From positions 1 to 14,136 of the forward strand of contig VGSX01000067.1 of assembly GCA_016874895.1 (NCBI GenBank): DNA of 14,136 nt, written 5' to 3'. Both the position numbers and the translations under genes were made by a program. Shown here piece by piece: positions 1 through 6,530 of this stretch; position 1 is the first letter of the stretch, and each line of letters begins with the position of its first letter. The notes beneath the pieces were generated by a model, which was given only the letters and a program-made list of their open reading frames with translations, was not told the DNA's origin and did not search any database. The stretch comes from Deltaproteobacteria bacterium (lineage in GTDB: Bacteria > Desulfobacterota > Desulfobaccia > Desulfobaccales > Desulfobaccaceae).

Positions 1-1170
1 GGGAGCGTCCTGCCGCATCTCCCACCAGCCGATGCCCCCGGGCAATAACAGCATAACGAGGCCCAAACCCACCACGCCGGGCCAGCCCAGCAGGCCGTAG
101 GCATAGCCGCTGAGGGTAATCCCCAAAGAGCCCCCCAGATAGTAAAACAGGACATAGAGGGAATTGGCCTTGCCCCGCCCCCCGGTCAGCCGCCGATTCA
201 GGGCTCCTGCGGCGGCCGCGTGGATAGTGAAAAAACCGGCGCAGATCCCCAGCAGAGCCAAGACTATAAACAGCATGGAGGGCAACAAGGTGACCGTCAG
301 GGCCAGGCTGAAGACCACCGCTCCCCCTGCCATGGCCCCACCGTTGCCGATGCGGTTGCTCAGTCTCCCGGCCAGCGGGCCGATGACCACCCCCACCAGA
401 TATGTCAGATAAAAGAGGGTAATGACCTGGGTGGAGGCGCGAAATGGCGGTCCGGCCAGGTAAAAAGGGAGATAATTAAACGAGGAGGAAAAGACAAAAA
501 ATGCCCCGAAGGGGACCAGTAAAAGGCGGACTGTCTCCATACTGCTGAGAAAATCGATAAATCTCGTTGGCCCCCCCGCCTCCCGCCGGGGACGCCGGCC
601 GGGCGGCAGCCACGCCACCGCAGCCAGGCTTGCCGCCAGCAGTGCCAGGGACGCAGTCACAAAGGCGTAACGCCAGTGCAGGGGAGGATGGATCCACCCG
701 CCTAATAAGCGCCCGCCCAACCCGCCGGCCACGGTGGCGGAGACATACGAACCCATGACCACATTGAGGCGTTCCGGGGGCAGGTTAACCGCCAAGTAGG
801 CGGCCAGACAGGTGGTTAAGGCCGGGATGAACAGTCCCTGGAGCCAGCGGGCCCCCACCAGCCGCCCCAGATCATGGGTGGCGGCGCACACCAGGCCGCT
901 CCCGGCCACCACCAGGCCGCCGATAAGGATCAGCCGACGCACCGAAAAAATATCGGCGAGGGCGCCAAAGGGCAGGTTTGCCAGGGCCATGCCAAAAATG
1001 ACCGCGGACATGGTAAGCGAAGCCTGGGAGGCGCTTACCCCGAATTCCTGCTGCAACACCGGCAATACCGGCTGGGTAATATAAACATTGGTAAAGGCCG
1101 CAGCCACCAGGGCGAAGACCAGCACCTGCAGCCGTATCTGCTCCCGGCCTGGCCCCGTAACTATTCCCAT
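1..1170 (-). CDS. MFS transporter (3' end beyond window)
   Basis: Inner-membrane secondary transporter of the major facilitator superfamily, probably a drug or metabolite exporter; the substrate cannot be told from sequence. The reading frame is open for 390 codons from ATG at 1170 down to base 1, so the C-terminus lies outside the window. Residues run as alternating hydrophobic helices. The loop between helices 2 and 3 carries a motif-A-like sequence (GALADIFSVRR, about residues 69-79), and a charged central loop (about 205-220) separates the two six-helix halves. Family members are about 390-420 residues, so little is missing. The start has a GGGAGGG Shine-Dalgarno about 10 nt upstream. It is divergent from the division gene at 1420. 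YnfM/YgaY-like arabinose-efflux-type MFS is the closest match I can suggest. Confidence 0.85.
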   Translation of the reverse strand, partial: MGIVTGPGREQIRLQVLVFALVAAAFTNVYITQPVLPVLQQEFGVSASQASLTMSAVIFGMALANLPFGALADIFSVRRLILIGGLVVAGSGLVCAATHDLGRLVGARWLQGLFIPALTTCLAAYLAVNLPPERLNVVMGSYVSATVAGGLGGRLLGGWIHPPLHWRYAFVTASLALLAASLAAVAWLPPGRRPRREAGGPTRFIDFLSSMETVRLLLVPFGAFFVFSSSFNYLPFYLAGPPFRASTQVITLFYLTYLVGVVIGPLAGRLSNRIGNGGAMAGGAVVFSLALTVTLLPSMLFIVLALLGICAGFFTIHAAAAGALNRRLTGGRGKANSLYVLFYYLGGSLGITLSGYAYGLLGWPGVVGLGLVMLLLPGGIGWWEMRQDAP

Positions 1171-1360
1171 AACAATGGGTCCCTCCCGACCCGACGGCCT
1201 GTCAGACTCTCCAGGGATGAGCGGCCAGAACTGCCCGACCGGATTAAAGTTATTCCCACACGTAACCGAACTAAACTGAGGAGAATGAAGATCACATTCG
1301 GGCAAGCCTGCAACCCGTTTAATTTATACTTCTTTTTTCGAACACAAAAGCAGATTTTGA

Positions 1361-1390
1361 TTGACCTGCACCGCTTTTTTCTGCCATTAT
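1361..1390 (+). promoter_or_regulatory. Candidate promoter for the ftsB-like gene
   Basis: TTGACC at 1361-1366 is followed after 18 nt by CATTAT at 1385-1390, about 30 nt before the ATG at 1420. The -35 box is good and the -10 is weak. A second -10-like TATACT lies at 1396-1401 without a matched -35. The rest of the 249-nt divergent spacer (1171-1419) is AT-rich around 1320-1395 and must also hold the promoter for the minus-strand transporter, but I cannot place that one firmly. Confidence 0.28.
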
Positions 1391-1419
1391 AAAGGTATAC
1401 TGAAAACGAGGCGGACAGC

Positions 1420-1884
1420 ATGGCCTTACCACCTGCCAAAAAAGCCGAGAAAGAAGCCAAGAAGGCCAAAAAACCCTGGTCAGGCCTGTTTGCCCTTAAT
1501 AAAGCCCCGGGCGGCAAACTCTTCTGGCTGGCCATGCTGCTGGTCAGCCTGGCCATCGGCTCCTTCCTGTTCTTCGGAGATAAGGGCCTCTATCATCTCT
1601 ACCAGCTCCGCCAGGAACTAGAACAACTTCTGCAGGCGAATCTCGCCCTCAGAGACGAAAACGAGCGTCTCGTAAATATCATCGAGCGGCTGCAGAATGA
1701 CCAGGATTTTATCCAGGATACCATCAGACAGGAATTGAATTACATTAAGCGTAATGAGATAATTTATCAACTGGTGCCGGAAGTGGGTTCCGGCCCCAGA
1801 TTTACCCAGGCCCCGGCCTTGGGGCCCCCGCCCACGCCGGCGGCCAAGCCCAAAAAAACCGGACGCGCTAACAAGCGGGAGTGA
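1420..1884 (+). CDS. FtsB/DivIC-family septum formation initiator
   Basis: Small bitopic division protein, expected to act in the divisome with FtsL and FtsQ equivalents. The 154-residue product has a Lys/Ala-rich cytoplasmic tail (1-32), one transmembrane helix (about 34-52), a coiled coil with regular Leu/Asn/Glu spacing (about 58-95), and the family's conserved closing segment (IRQELNYIKRNEIIYQL, about 102-118). A Pro/Lys-rich tail of some 35 residues follows. E. coli FtsB is about 100 residues, so both the N-terminal extension and the Pro-rich tail are additions, as often seen outside enterobacteria. The start ATG has GAGG 8 nt upstream. Family assignment rests on the TM-coiled-coil-closing motif architecture; whether it is FtsB or a DivIC paralogue is not resolved. 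Confidence 0.8.
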   Translation: MALPPAKKAEKEAKKAKKPWSGLFALNKAPGGKLFWLAMLLVSLAIGSFLFFGDKGLYHLYQLRQELEQLLQANLALRDENERLVNIIERLQNDQDFIQDTIRQELNYIKRNEIIYQLVPEVGSGPRFTQAPALGPPPTPAAKPKKTGRANKRE

Positions 1885-1885
1885 A

Positions 1886-2046
1886 TTGAGAACGTAGGCG
1901 TTCAGCTATCAGCAATCAGCTTTCAGCAAAAACAATGGGTTAGGGAAACTAAGCGAAAAACCAGTGATCCGCCACCTTGGAATAACTATGTGAATTTAAA
2001 GCATTAGCTGATGGCTGTAAGCTGACCGCTGAACGCTTACTTGAGA
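1886..2046. repeat. Palindromic MITE-like element of NNTCAGC heptads
   Basis: Two 34-nt arms (1894-1927 and 2007-2040) are inverted repeats with 26 of 34 positions identical. Each arm is built of four 7-nt units ending in CAGC: TTCAGC, TATCAGC, AATCAGC, TTTCAGC on the left, and the complement of the same pattern on the right. A 79-nt non-repeated core lies between them. The hexamer TTGAGA occurs just outside both arms (1886-1891 and 2041-2046), which could be a target duplication, although 2 nt separate it from the left arm. The element fills most of the 251-nt gap between the ftsB-like gene and efp and encodes nothing. It may act as a transcript end or RNA hairpin. Confidence 0.7.
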
Positions 2047-2099
2047 GCTAGACGGAAATGGCATGCACAGCACTTCCAATAATATGCCGCTGTTGAACC

Positions 2100-2127
2100 T
2101 TGAACTTTTTTGAACGGCTGAGATAAT
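2100..2127 (+). promoter_or_regulatory. Candidate promoter for efp
   Basis: TTGAAC (2100-2105), 16-nt spacer, GATAAT (2122-2127). Two further TTGAAC hexamers lie at 2093 and 2110. If the 2100/2122 pair is used, transcription would begin at about 2134, giving a nearly leaderless mRNA, although a GAGG at 2128-2131 sits before the ATG. Transcription from further upstream is equally possible. Confidence 0.3.
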
Positions 2128-2135
2128 GAGGCGCC

Positions 2136-2696
2136 ATGTATTCCACGGCTGAATTTCGCAAGGGCTTAAAGATTGAATGGGAAGGGACACCCTATATTAT
2201 TACTGATTTTCAGCATGTCAAGCCCGGCAAAGGCGGGGCTTTCGTCCGCACCAAGATGAAAAACCTCATCACCGGCCGGGTGATAGATCAAACCTTCCGG
2301 TCCGGCGAGAAAGTAGACCGGCCTGATTTGCAGGAAAAGGACATGCAGTACTTATATGCCGAAGAAGACCGTTATTGTTTCATGGATAACGAGTCCTTCG
2401 AGCAGATCTATCTTACCGCCGAACAACTGGGCGACGGCAAGGATTTCCTCCAGGACAACCTGAATTTAAAAGTTATCTATTATAAAGATCGACCCATCAC
2501 CGTCGAGTTGCCCACCTTTGTGGAACTGGAGGTGACGCACACGGAGCCGGGTTTTAAAGGCGACACGGCCAGCGGCGGTTCTAAACCCGCCACGCTGGAA
2601 ACCGGCGCAGTGATCCAGGTACCTCTCTTTATCGAGGTGGGGGACCGCCTCAAGGTGGACACCCGCACCGGCACTTACGTGGAGCGCCTCAAATAA
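2136..2696 (+). CDS. efp: Elongation factor P
   Basis: Translation factor that binds between the ribosomal P and E sites and relieves stalling at polyproline stretches. The 186-residue length matches the family. Domain I (about 1-63) holds the loop VKPGKGGAF with Lys32 at its tip, the position equivalent to E. coli Lys34. Because this residue is Lys rather than Arg, a lysine-type modification (EpmA-like or aminopentanol type) would be expected rather than rhamnosylation; no modification gene is visible in the window. The two following OB-like domains end in the typical GDRLKVDTRTGTYVERLK. It stands alone between the heptad-repeat element and the convergent 3D gene, with only 58 nt to that gene's stop codon. 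Confidence 0.96.
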   Translation: MYSTAEFRKGLKIEWEGTPYIITDFQHVKPGKGGAFVRTKMKNLITGRVIDQTFRSGEKVDRPDLQEKDMQYLYAEEDRYCFMDNESFEQIYLTAEQLGDGKDFLQDNLNLKVIYYKDRPITVELPTFVELEVTHTEPGFKGDTASGGSKPATLETGAVIQVPLFIEVGDRLKVDTRTGTYVERLK

Positions 2697-2754
2697 GCCT
2701 GCCTGCCACAGCCCAAGCCGCCTGTCGGAGAAAGATCACGCGGATGGGTAAGCT

Positions 2755-3111
2755 CTAAACCAGCTTGACCAACAGGATATTGCGTTTGACCCCGAAACGC
2801 AGGGCCTGGGAGCGGCCGGGCATCCAGATATCCGCCTGCATCCTCTTGTAGCTGGCCATGCGGTCCTGAAAAGAATACGTTCCCAGCCCCTCCAAATTGA
2901 TCTGGTCGCCGAATTGCACGGCCAACTGACGCTCGAGGTCGCGGCTGAGAGCCACAATGCCATCTTGCACCCTGATCCCGGAAGCAGTCCGCCCGGGATG
3001 GCAATAGGCGGTCACTTTGACGACAGCCATGGTCAGAGGAATCGTGGGTCGGGGGGCCCCAATAACCATCAAACAAACTACTAAAAAAGAAAATATTATA
3101 GTCTTTTTCAT
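2755..3111 (-). CDS. Secreted 3D-domain protein (predicted cell-wall hydrolase)
   Basis: Exported 118-residue protein with a signal peptide (MKK, then a hydrophobic run to about residue 29) and a 3D domain over nearly all the rest. The domain shows TAYxxxxxTASG (34-44) and the three aspartates that give the family its name: Asp58 (SRD), Asp83 (FQD) and Asp94 (AD). 3D domains share the double-psi barrel of MltA-type lytic transglycosylases, so a role in peptidoglycan cleavage is inferred. The ATG at 3111 is chosen over one 24 nt upstream because AAAAGGAGG sits 6 nt before it and the signal peptide then starts MKK. The long leader contains a c-di-AMP riboswitch, a class that often controls wall-remodelling enzymes with 3D domains, which strengthens the call. 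Confidence 0.88.
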   Translation of the reverse strand: MKKTIIFSFLVVCLMVIGAPRPTIPLTMAVVKVTAYCHPGRTASGIRVQDGIVALSRDLERQLAVQFGDQINLEGLGTYSFQDRMASYKRMQADIWMPGRSQALRFGVKRNILLVKLV

Positions 3112-3132
3112 GGTTTGCCTCCTTTTAAACCA
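3111..3132 (-). promoter_or_regulatory. Shine-Dalgarno in the loop of a small hairpin
   Basis: TGGTTT (3127-3132) and AAACCA (3111-3116, including the A of the start codon) pair as a 6-bp stem that presents AAAAGGAGG (3118-3126) in its loop. The very strong ribosome site decides the start of the 3D gene; the stem itself may be incidental. Confidence 0.4.
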
Positions 3133-3239
3133 CAATCCGTTTTTTTTAGGGAATAATTATCCCCTCCTTATCCAGGGAATAGTCCTCCCGGGTAAGGATT
3201 GAAGCGGGTGCTGGTTAAGAAGGAAGTTGCCGGGATGAG

Positions 3240-3266
3240 AAAAGTGCGGATCCCGCGGTGGATCGC
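3240..3266 (-). terminator. Candidate riboswitch terminator
   Basis: On the minus strand GCGATCC (3266-3260) pairs with GGATCCGC (3253-3246) with one bulged C, and a TTTT run follows (3243-3240). It begins about 20 nt after the c-di-AMP aptamer, where an intrinsic terminator of the expression platform is expected. The U-tract is short and the stem modest, so this is tentative. Confidence 0.42.
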
Positions 3267-3273
3267 CTCAATA

Positions 3274-3402
3274 GCTTGCTTTAATGCCTGCGTGGTTAGC
3301 TGGTGGGTTAGGGCTAAAGCATGCCCCTCTGGCGCCCGGAGGCGACAGATTCACCCGTGGTGTGGGTCCCCCGCTCTCCCCGGGAAGGGAGATTCGGCTA
3401 AC
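3274..3402 (-). promoter_or_regulatory. Cyclic-di-AMP (ydaO/yuaA) riboswitch aptamer
   Basis: On the minus strand, in the right order, are the landmarks of this riboswitch class: GCCGAATC (3398-3391), a small C/G hairpin, GCGGGGGACCCA (3374-3363), GGGTGAATC (3356-3348), two variable stems, then CAGCTAACC (3302-3294) and the closing GCAGGCATT. These match, from memory, the conserved blocks of the B. subtilis ydaO and Thermoanaerobacter elements. The 5' GCC and 3' GGC can form the basal stem. It lies in the leader of the 3D-domain gene, a typical target. In known members c-di-AMP binding lowers expression, so high c-di-AMP is inferred to shut off this wall enzyme. Confidence 0.88.
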
Positions 3403-3455
3403 TATTTTTGGTCCTCCAACCAGCGTGCTTGGTTGTGGTTTTCTAGGTGAGCGCA

Positions 3456-3484
3456 TTTGTATCCCATTTCACAATAACTGTCAA
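3456..3484 (-). promoter_or_regulatory. Promoter of the riboswitch-3D transcript
   Basis: Minus-strand TTGACA (3484-3479), a 17-nt spacer and TACAAA (3461-3456). The predicted start near 3449 puts the riboswitch about 45 nt into the transcript and gives a leader of about 340 nt. Confidence 0.6.
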
Positions 3485-3632
3485 GCAAAAATTGTCCTGA
3501 TATCGATAAGATTTAATAAATACTCATTATTTTTGCACCCAAGCCGCATGCCGGGAGCCGGGGGACCTCCCTGTGTCAGCCCCGCCTTTTTGGGGTGAGA
3601 CGTATGGGCTGCACAATTTGCTTGACAGTTAT
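3474..3632. repeat. 16-bp inverted repeat over the two divergent -35 regions
   Basis: TTTGCTTGACAGTTAT occurs on the plus strand at 3617-3632 and identically on the minus strand at 3489-3474. Both copies are preceded by ACAATTT, with two extra T in the minus copy. Each contains the TTGACA -35 box of its own promoter. The spacer between them (3490-3616) holds a GC-rich stretch with no gene. Confidence 0.75.
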
Positions 3633-3651
3633 GCACATAATTTTTTATACT
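3622..3651 (+). promoter_or_regulatory. Promoter of rplU and the following gene run
   Basis: Perfect TTGACA (3622-3627), 18-nt spacer, TATACT (3646-3651). The predicted start is about 3658, giving a leader of about 20 nt with AAGGAGGG before the GTG start of rplU. This is the strongest promoter match in the window. Confidence 0.72.
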
Positions 3652-3677
3652 TATTTTTTATAGTTAAGGAGGGAATC

Positions 3678-3989
3678 GTGTACGCAATCATTCGAACCGG
3701 CGGCAAGCAGTACCGGGTGGGACTCGGCGATGTTCTCCGGGTGGAGCGTTTACCCGGCGAGGTTGGCGACGACGTGGCCCTGAACGATGTCCTGCTGGTG
3801 GCGGCGGGGGGAGAATTTCAGGTGGGACAGCCGGTCATCGACGGCGCCTCGGTCACCGGGCAGATTCTCCGCCAGGGAAAGGCTAAAAAGATATTGGTCT
3901 TCAAGAAGAAACGTCGGAAGAATTACCGCCGTCTGCGTGGCCACCGGCAGCCCTATACCGCTTTGCACATCAAGGAAATTCAATTATAA
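3678..3989 (+). CDS. rplU: Large-subunit ribosomal protein L21
   Basis: Structural 50S protein that binds 23S rRNA. The 103-residue product starts MYAIIRTGGKQYRV, the standard L21 opening, and carries the conserved basic C-terminal segment (KKKRRKNYRRLRGHRQPYT, about 78-96). The GTG at 3678 is chosen because it gives exactly that N-terminus and has AAGGAGGG (3666-3673) just upstream; longer readings in this frame would run into the promoter. It is the first gene of a nine-gene plus-strand run. L21 leaders sometimes carry autoregulatory structures, but this leader of about 20 nt is too short for one. Confidence 0.97.
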   Translation: MYAIIRTGGKQYRVGLGDVLRVERLPGEVGDDVALNDVLLVAAGGEFQVGQPVIDGASVTGQILRQGKAKKILVFKKKRRKNYRRLRGHRQPYTALHIKEIQL

Positions 3990-3999
3990 TAATCCTAGT

Positions 4000-4026
4000 C
4001 CCTGCCTCGGATGTCTGAGCTGAGGG
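4000..4026 (+). promoter_or_regulatory. Stem-loop in the rplU-rpmA spacer
   Basis: CCCT (4000-4003) pairs with AGGG (4023-4026), enclosing CTCGG-ATGT-CTGAG (4006-4019), a 5-bp stem with a tetraloop. An alternative outer stem TAATCC (3990-3995)/GGATTA (4025-4030) competes with the CCCT/AGGG pair. No U-run follows, so it is not a normal terminator; it could be a processing or attenuation site between the two ribosomal genes. Confidence 0.35.
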
Positions 4027-4069
4027 ATTATAGTGCAATTATGTGAGATAAAGTCTGGAGGTGATTCTC

Positions 4070-4327
4070 TTGGCGCATAAAAAAGCCGGCGGGAGCTCCC
4101 GCAACGGCCGGGACAGCCATGGTCAACGCCGGGGCGTCAAACGCTTCAGCGGCCAGGTGGTCAAGGCCGGCAATATTTTGGTCAGACAACTGGGCACCCG
4201 CATTCATCCCGGGGAAAACGTCGGCATGGGCAGGGATTACACCCTGTTCTCCAAGGTCGACGGCGTGGTCACCTACGAAGCCTTCGGCCGGGACCGCAAG
4301 CGGGTGAGTGTCTATCCCCAGGTTTAG
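4070..4327 (+). CDS. rpmA: Large-subunit ribosomal protein L27
   Basis: 50S protein whose flexible N-terminus reaches the peptidyl-transferase centre. The TTG at 4070 gives MAHKKAGGSSRNGRDS, the canonical N-terminus, and lies after an excellent GGAGGTGAT (4057-4065). A GTG at 4061 is in frame but overlaps that Shine-Dalgarno, so it is rejected. The product is 85 residues, the usual length. No cleavable N-terminal extension and no Prp protease gene between L21 and L27 are seen, unlike many Firmicutes. It precedes obgE by 11 nt, suggesting co-transcription. Confidence 0.96.
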   Translation: MAHKKAGGSSRNGRDSHGQRRGVKRFSGQVVKAGNILVRQLGTRIHPGENVGMGRDYTLFSKVDGVVTYEAFGRDRKRVSVYPQV

Positions 4328-4338
4328 GAGACAGTCCA

Positions 4339-5364
4339 TTGCCGCGTCGGCGCTTTGCCGATGAAGCCGAAATCATGGTTAAGGCGGGCAAGGGTGGCTC
4401 CGGGTGCATCAGTTTCGAGCGATTGCGTTTCAAACCCCGGGGTGCCGCGGACGGCGGCGACGGCGGCAAGGGGGGCGACGTCTTCCTGGTGGCCTCCCCC
4501 ACGGTACAGACCCTGGCATCCTTTCGTCACCAGCATATCTTTCGGGCTCAGAATGGTCAGCCCGGGCGCAGCCGGCTTCAAACCGGTGCCCAGGGCCCGG
4601 ATGTAACCATCACCGTACCGGTGGGAACCGTGGTGGCAGATCTCGCCAGCGGCCAGGTTTTGGCAGATCTGCTGGACCCCCAAGTTCCCCTGCTGGTGGC
4701 CTCCGGCGGCCGGGGGGGGAAAGGCAATGCCCATTTCGGCTCTTCCCGGCTGCGCTCTCCCCGCTTTGCCCAACCCGGTGAACCCGGTGAGGAGCGGCAG
4801 CTGTGGTTGGAACTGCAGCTCTTGGCCGATGTGGGCCTCATCGGCCTGCCCAACGCTGGGAAAACCACTCTCCTGGCCCGGTTAACGGCTTCCAAGGCCA
4901 CCGGCTCCCCTTTCCCGTTTTCCACCCTGGAGCCCAATCTCGGGGTCCTGCAGCACGCCGAACATGAACCCGTCATCCTGGCCGACATCCCCGGACTGAT
5001 TGACGGCGCTCACACCGGCAAAGGCCTGGGGCTGAGGTTCCTGCGGCATCTGAAACGCACCCGGCTGTTGCTGCACGTGGTGGACGCCTCCCAGATCGAC
5101 CCCCAGCGGCCCTATGAGGCGGTGGACCTCGTCTTGGCGGAACTCACCTCTTTTGACCCGGATTTACTCCGCCGGCAACACCTGGTGGCCCTCAATAAAA
5201 TCGACCTGTTGCCGGGGGATCATCCCCTTTCCCGCCTGCTGGCCGCCTTCACCCGGCGGGGCTGGCCCTGCCAGGCCCTTTCGGCCCATTCGGGGGAGGG
5301 CGTGGACCGGCTCAAACAACTGTTGTGGTCAACGCTGGAAGCCCAGGAACATGCAGCCCACTGA
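4339..5364 (+). CDS. obgE: Obg/CgtA GTPase, ribosome assembly factor
   Basis: GTPase that acts in 50S maturation and in growth and stress control. The product has 341 residues. A glycine-rich Obg fold (about 1-158; DGGDGGKGGDV at 38-48, SGGRGGKGN at 122-130) is followed by the G domain. G1 is GLPNAGKTT (169-177), the switch region FPFSTLEPNLGV (192-203), G3 DIPG (216-219), G4 NKID (286-289) and G5 SAHSGEG (315-321). There is no long C-terminal OCT domain, as in other Obg proteins of this length. The TTG at 4339 is the only start giving the FADEAEIMVKAG opening, with AGGAGA upstream. It overlaps proB by 14 nt. Confidence 0.95.
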   Translation: MPRRRFADEAEIMVKAGKGGSGCISFERLRFKPRGAADGGDGGKGGDVFLVASPTVQTLASFRHQHIFRAQNGQPGRSRLQTGAQGPDVTITVPVGTVVADLASGQVLADLLDPQVPLLVASGGRGGKGNAHFGSSRLRSPRFAQPGEPGEERQLWLELQLLADVGLIGLPNAGKTTLLARLTASKATGSPFPFSTLEPNLGVLQHAEHEPVILADIPGLIDGAHTGKGLGLRFLRHLKRTRLLLHVVDASQIDPQRPYEAVDLVLAELTSFDPDLLRRQHLVALNKIDLLPGDHPLSRLLAAFTRRGWPCQALSAHSGEGVDRLKQLLWSTLEAQEHAAH

Positions 5365-6526
5365 CAGAAGCCGCCAGCAGCAGCATATTATGGCCAGAGC
5401 AAGGCGGGTGGTCATTAAGGTGGGCAGCGCCATCATGACCACGGCCAACGGCCTCAATCTCGGCTTCATCAAAGAACTGACGGATAATCTGGCCGCCTTG
5501 GCCCGAAGCGGCCGGGAAGTGGTCCTGGTTTCTTCCGGGGCCATTGCCGCCGGCTTTAAGAAAATCGGTCTGCCGGCCAAGCCCCGGGCCATTCCCCAGA
5601 AGCAGGCGGTGGCCGCCATCGGTCAGAGCACCATGATGCAGCAGTACGAGCAGGCCTTTGACCGGCACGGTCTGAAGGTTGCCCAGATCCTCCTGACCCG
5701 GAATGATCTGGCCAACCGCCGGCGCTATTTAAACGCCCGCAATACCCTGTTCACCCTGCTCAACTGGAAAATAATCCCCATCATCAACGAGAATGACACG
5801 GTGGTGGTGGAAGAGATCCAGTTCGGGGACAACGACAACCTGTCAGCCCTCATCAGCAGCCTGGTCCAGGCCGACCTGCTCATTATACTAACGGATATCG
5901 ACGGATTATACGATCAAGACCCGCGCCAGCACCCCGAAGCCCGGCTCATCCCCCTGGTGGAACACATCGACGTCCGCCTGGAACGGGCGGCCAGCCGCCA
6001 GCCCGGCGTCATCGGTTCCGGAGGGATGTTCAGCAAGATTCAGGCCGCCAAAAAGGCCGCCAGCGTCGGCATCCCCACCATTATCGCCCACGGCCTGAAA
6101 CCGAACATCATCGAGCAGCTTTTTGCCGGGGCCGAAGATGGCACCTTGTTCCTGTCCAACGTCACCAAACTGCGCAGCCGCCAGTACTGGCTGGCCTACA
6201 CCACCAACCCCGCAGGGGACATCGTGGTGGACGACGGGGCCCGGCAGGTCCTGCGTTACAAGGGCAAAAGTCTCCTGCCGGCGGGGATTGTGGGGATAAA
6301 CGGCCGCTTCAGCGCCGGGGCGGCGGTGCGTCTGGTGGATACCGCCGGGGAGATCATCGGCATCGGTCTCAGCAATTATTCCTCCCAGGACCTGGCCTGC
6401 ATCAAGGGCCTTAAAACCTGCAACATCCAGGATTCCCTGGGATATAAAGGCTACGACGAAGTGGTGCATCGGGATAATATGGTGATTTTTTCGGAAAGCC
6501 GAACGCTTACTCAAGGAGAGGGTTGA
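5351..6526 (+). CDS. proB: Glutamate 5-kinase
   Basis: Cytoplasmic first enzyme of proline synthesis, phosphorylating glutamate with ATP. The 391-residue product has an amino-acid kinase domain (about 18-265) with VVIKVGSAIMTT (20-31), the phosphate loop VSSGAIAAGF (60-69), INENDTVV (145-152), FGDNDNLSALI (158-168), TDIDGLYDQDP (181-191) and GSGGMFSKI (222-230). A C-terminal PUA domain follows (about 285-365), as in full-length ProB. The start is uncertain: ATG 5351 has AGGA close by and would couple translation to obgE by a 14-nt overlap, while ATG 5390 would give a shorter N-terminus but has no visible ribosome site. proA follows after 4 nt, so the pathway's first two steps are coupled. Confidence 0.95.
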   Translation: MQPTDRSRQQQHIMARARRVVIKVGSAIMTTANGLNLGFIKELTDNLAALARSGREVVLVSSGAIAAGFKKIGLPAKPRAIPQKQAVAAIGQSTMMQQYEQAFDRHGLKVAQILLTRNDLANRRRYLNARNTLFTLLNWKIIPIINENDTVVVEEIQFGDNDNLSALISSLVQADLLIILTDIDGLYDQDPRQHPEARLIPLVEHIDVRLERAASRQPGVIGSGGMFSKIQAAKKAASVGIPTIIAHGLKPNIIEQLFAGAEDGTLFLSNVTKLRSRQYWLAYTTNPAGDIVVDDGARQVLRYKGKSLLPAGIVGINGRFSAGAAVRLVDTAGEIIGIGLSNYSSQDLACIKGLKTCNIQDSLGYKGYDEVVHRDNMVIFSESRTLTQGEG

Positions 6527-6530
6527 TCCT

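Noticed and set aside
1285..1392. Possible 35-codon small ORF (MKITFGQAC...) after GAGGAG
   Set aside because: The Shine-Dalgarno-like GGAG is only one base from the ATG, the ORF runs into the candidate promoter for the ftsB-like gene, and the peptide has no recognisable features.
3587..3597. CCCC-GCCTTTTT-GGGG type hairpin before the rplU promoter
   Set aside because: Four-bp stem with no following T-run; not convincing as a terminator on either strand.
3199..3598. Plus-strand ORFs of 83 and 104 codons
   Set aside because: They lie across the minus-strand riboswitch and its promoter; their composition follows the RNA element and they have no family-like motifs.
5906..6514. 202-codon minus-strand ORF
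   Set aside because: Antisense shadow of proB with no recognisable motifs.
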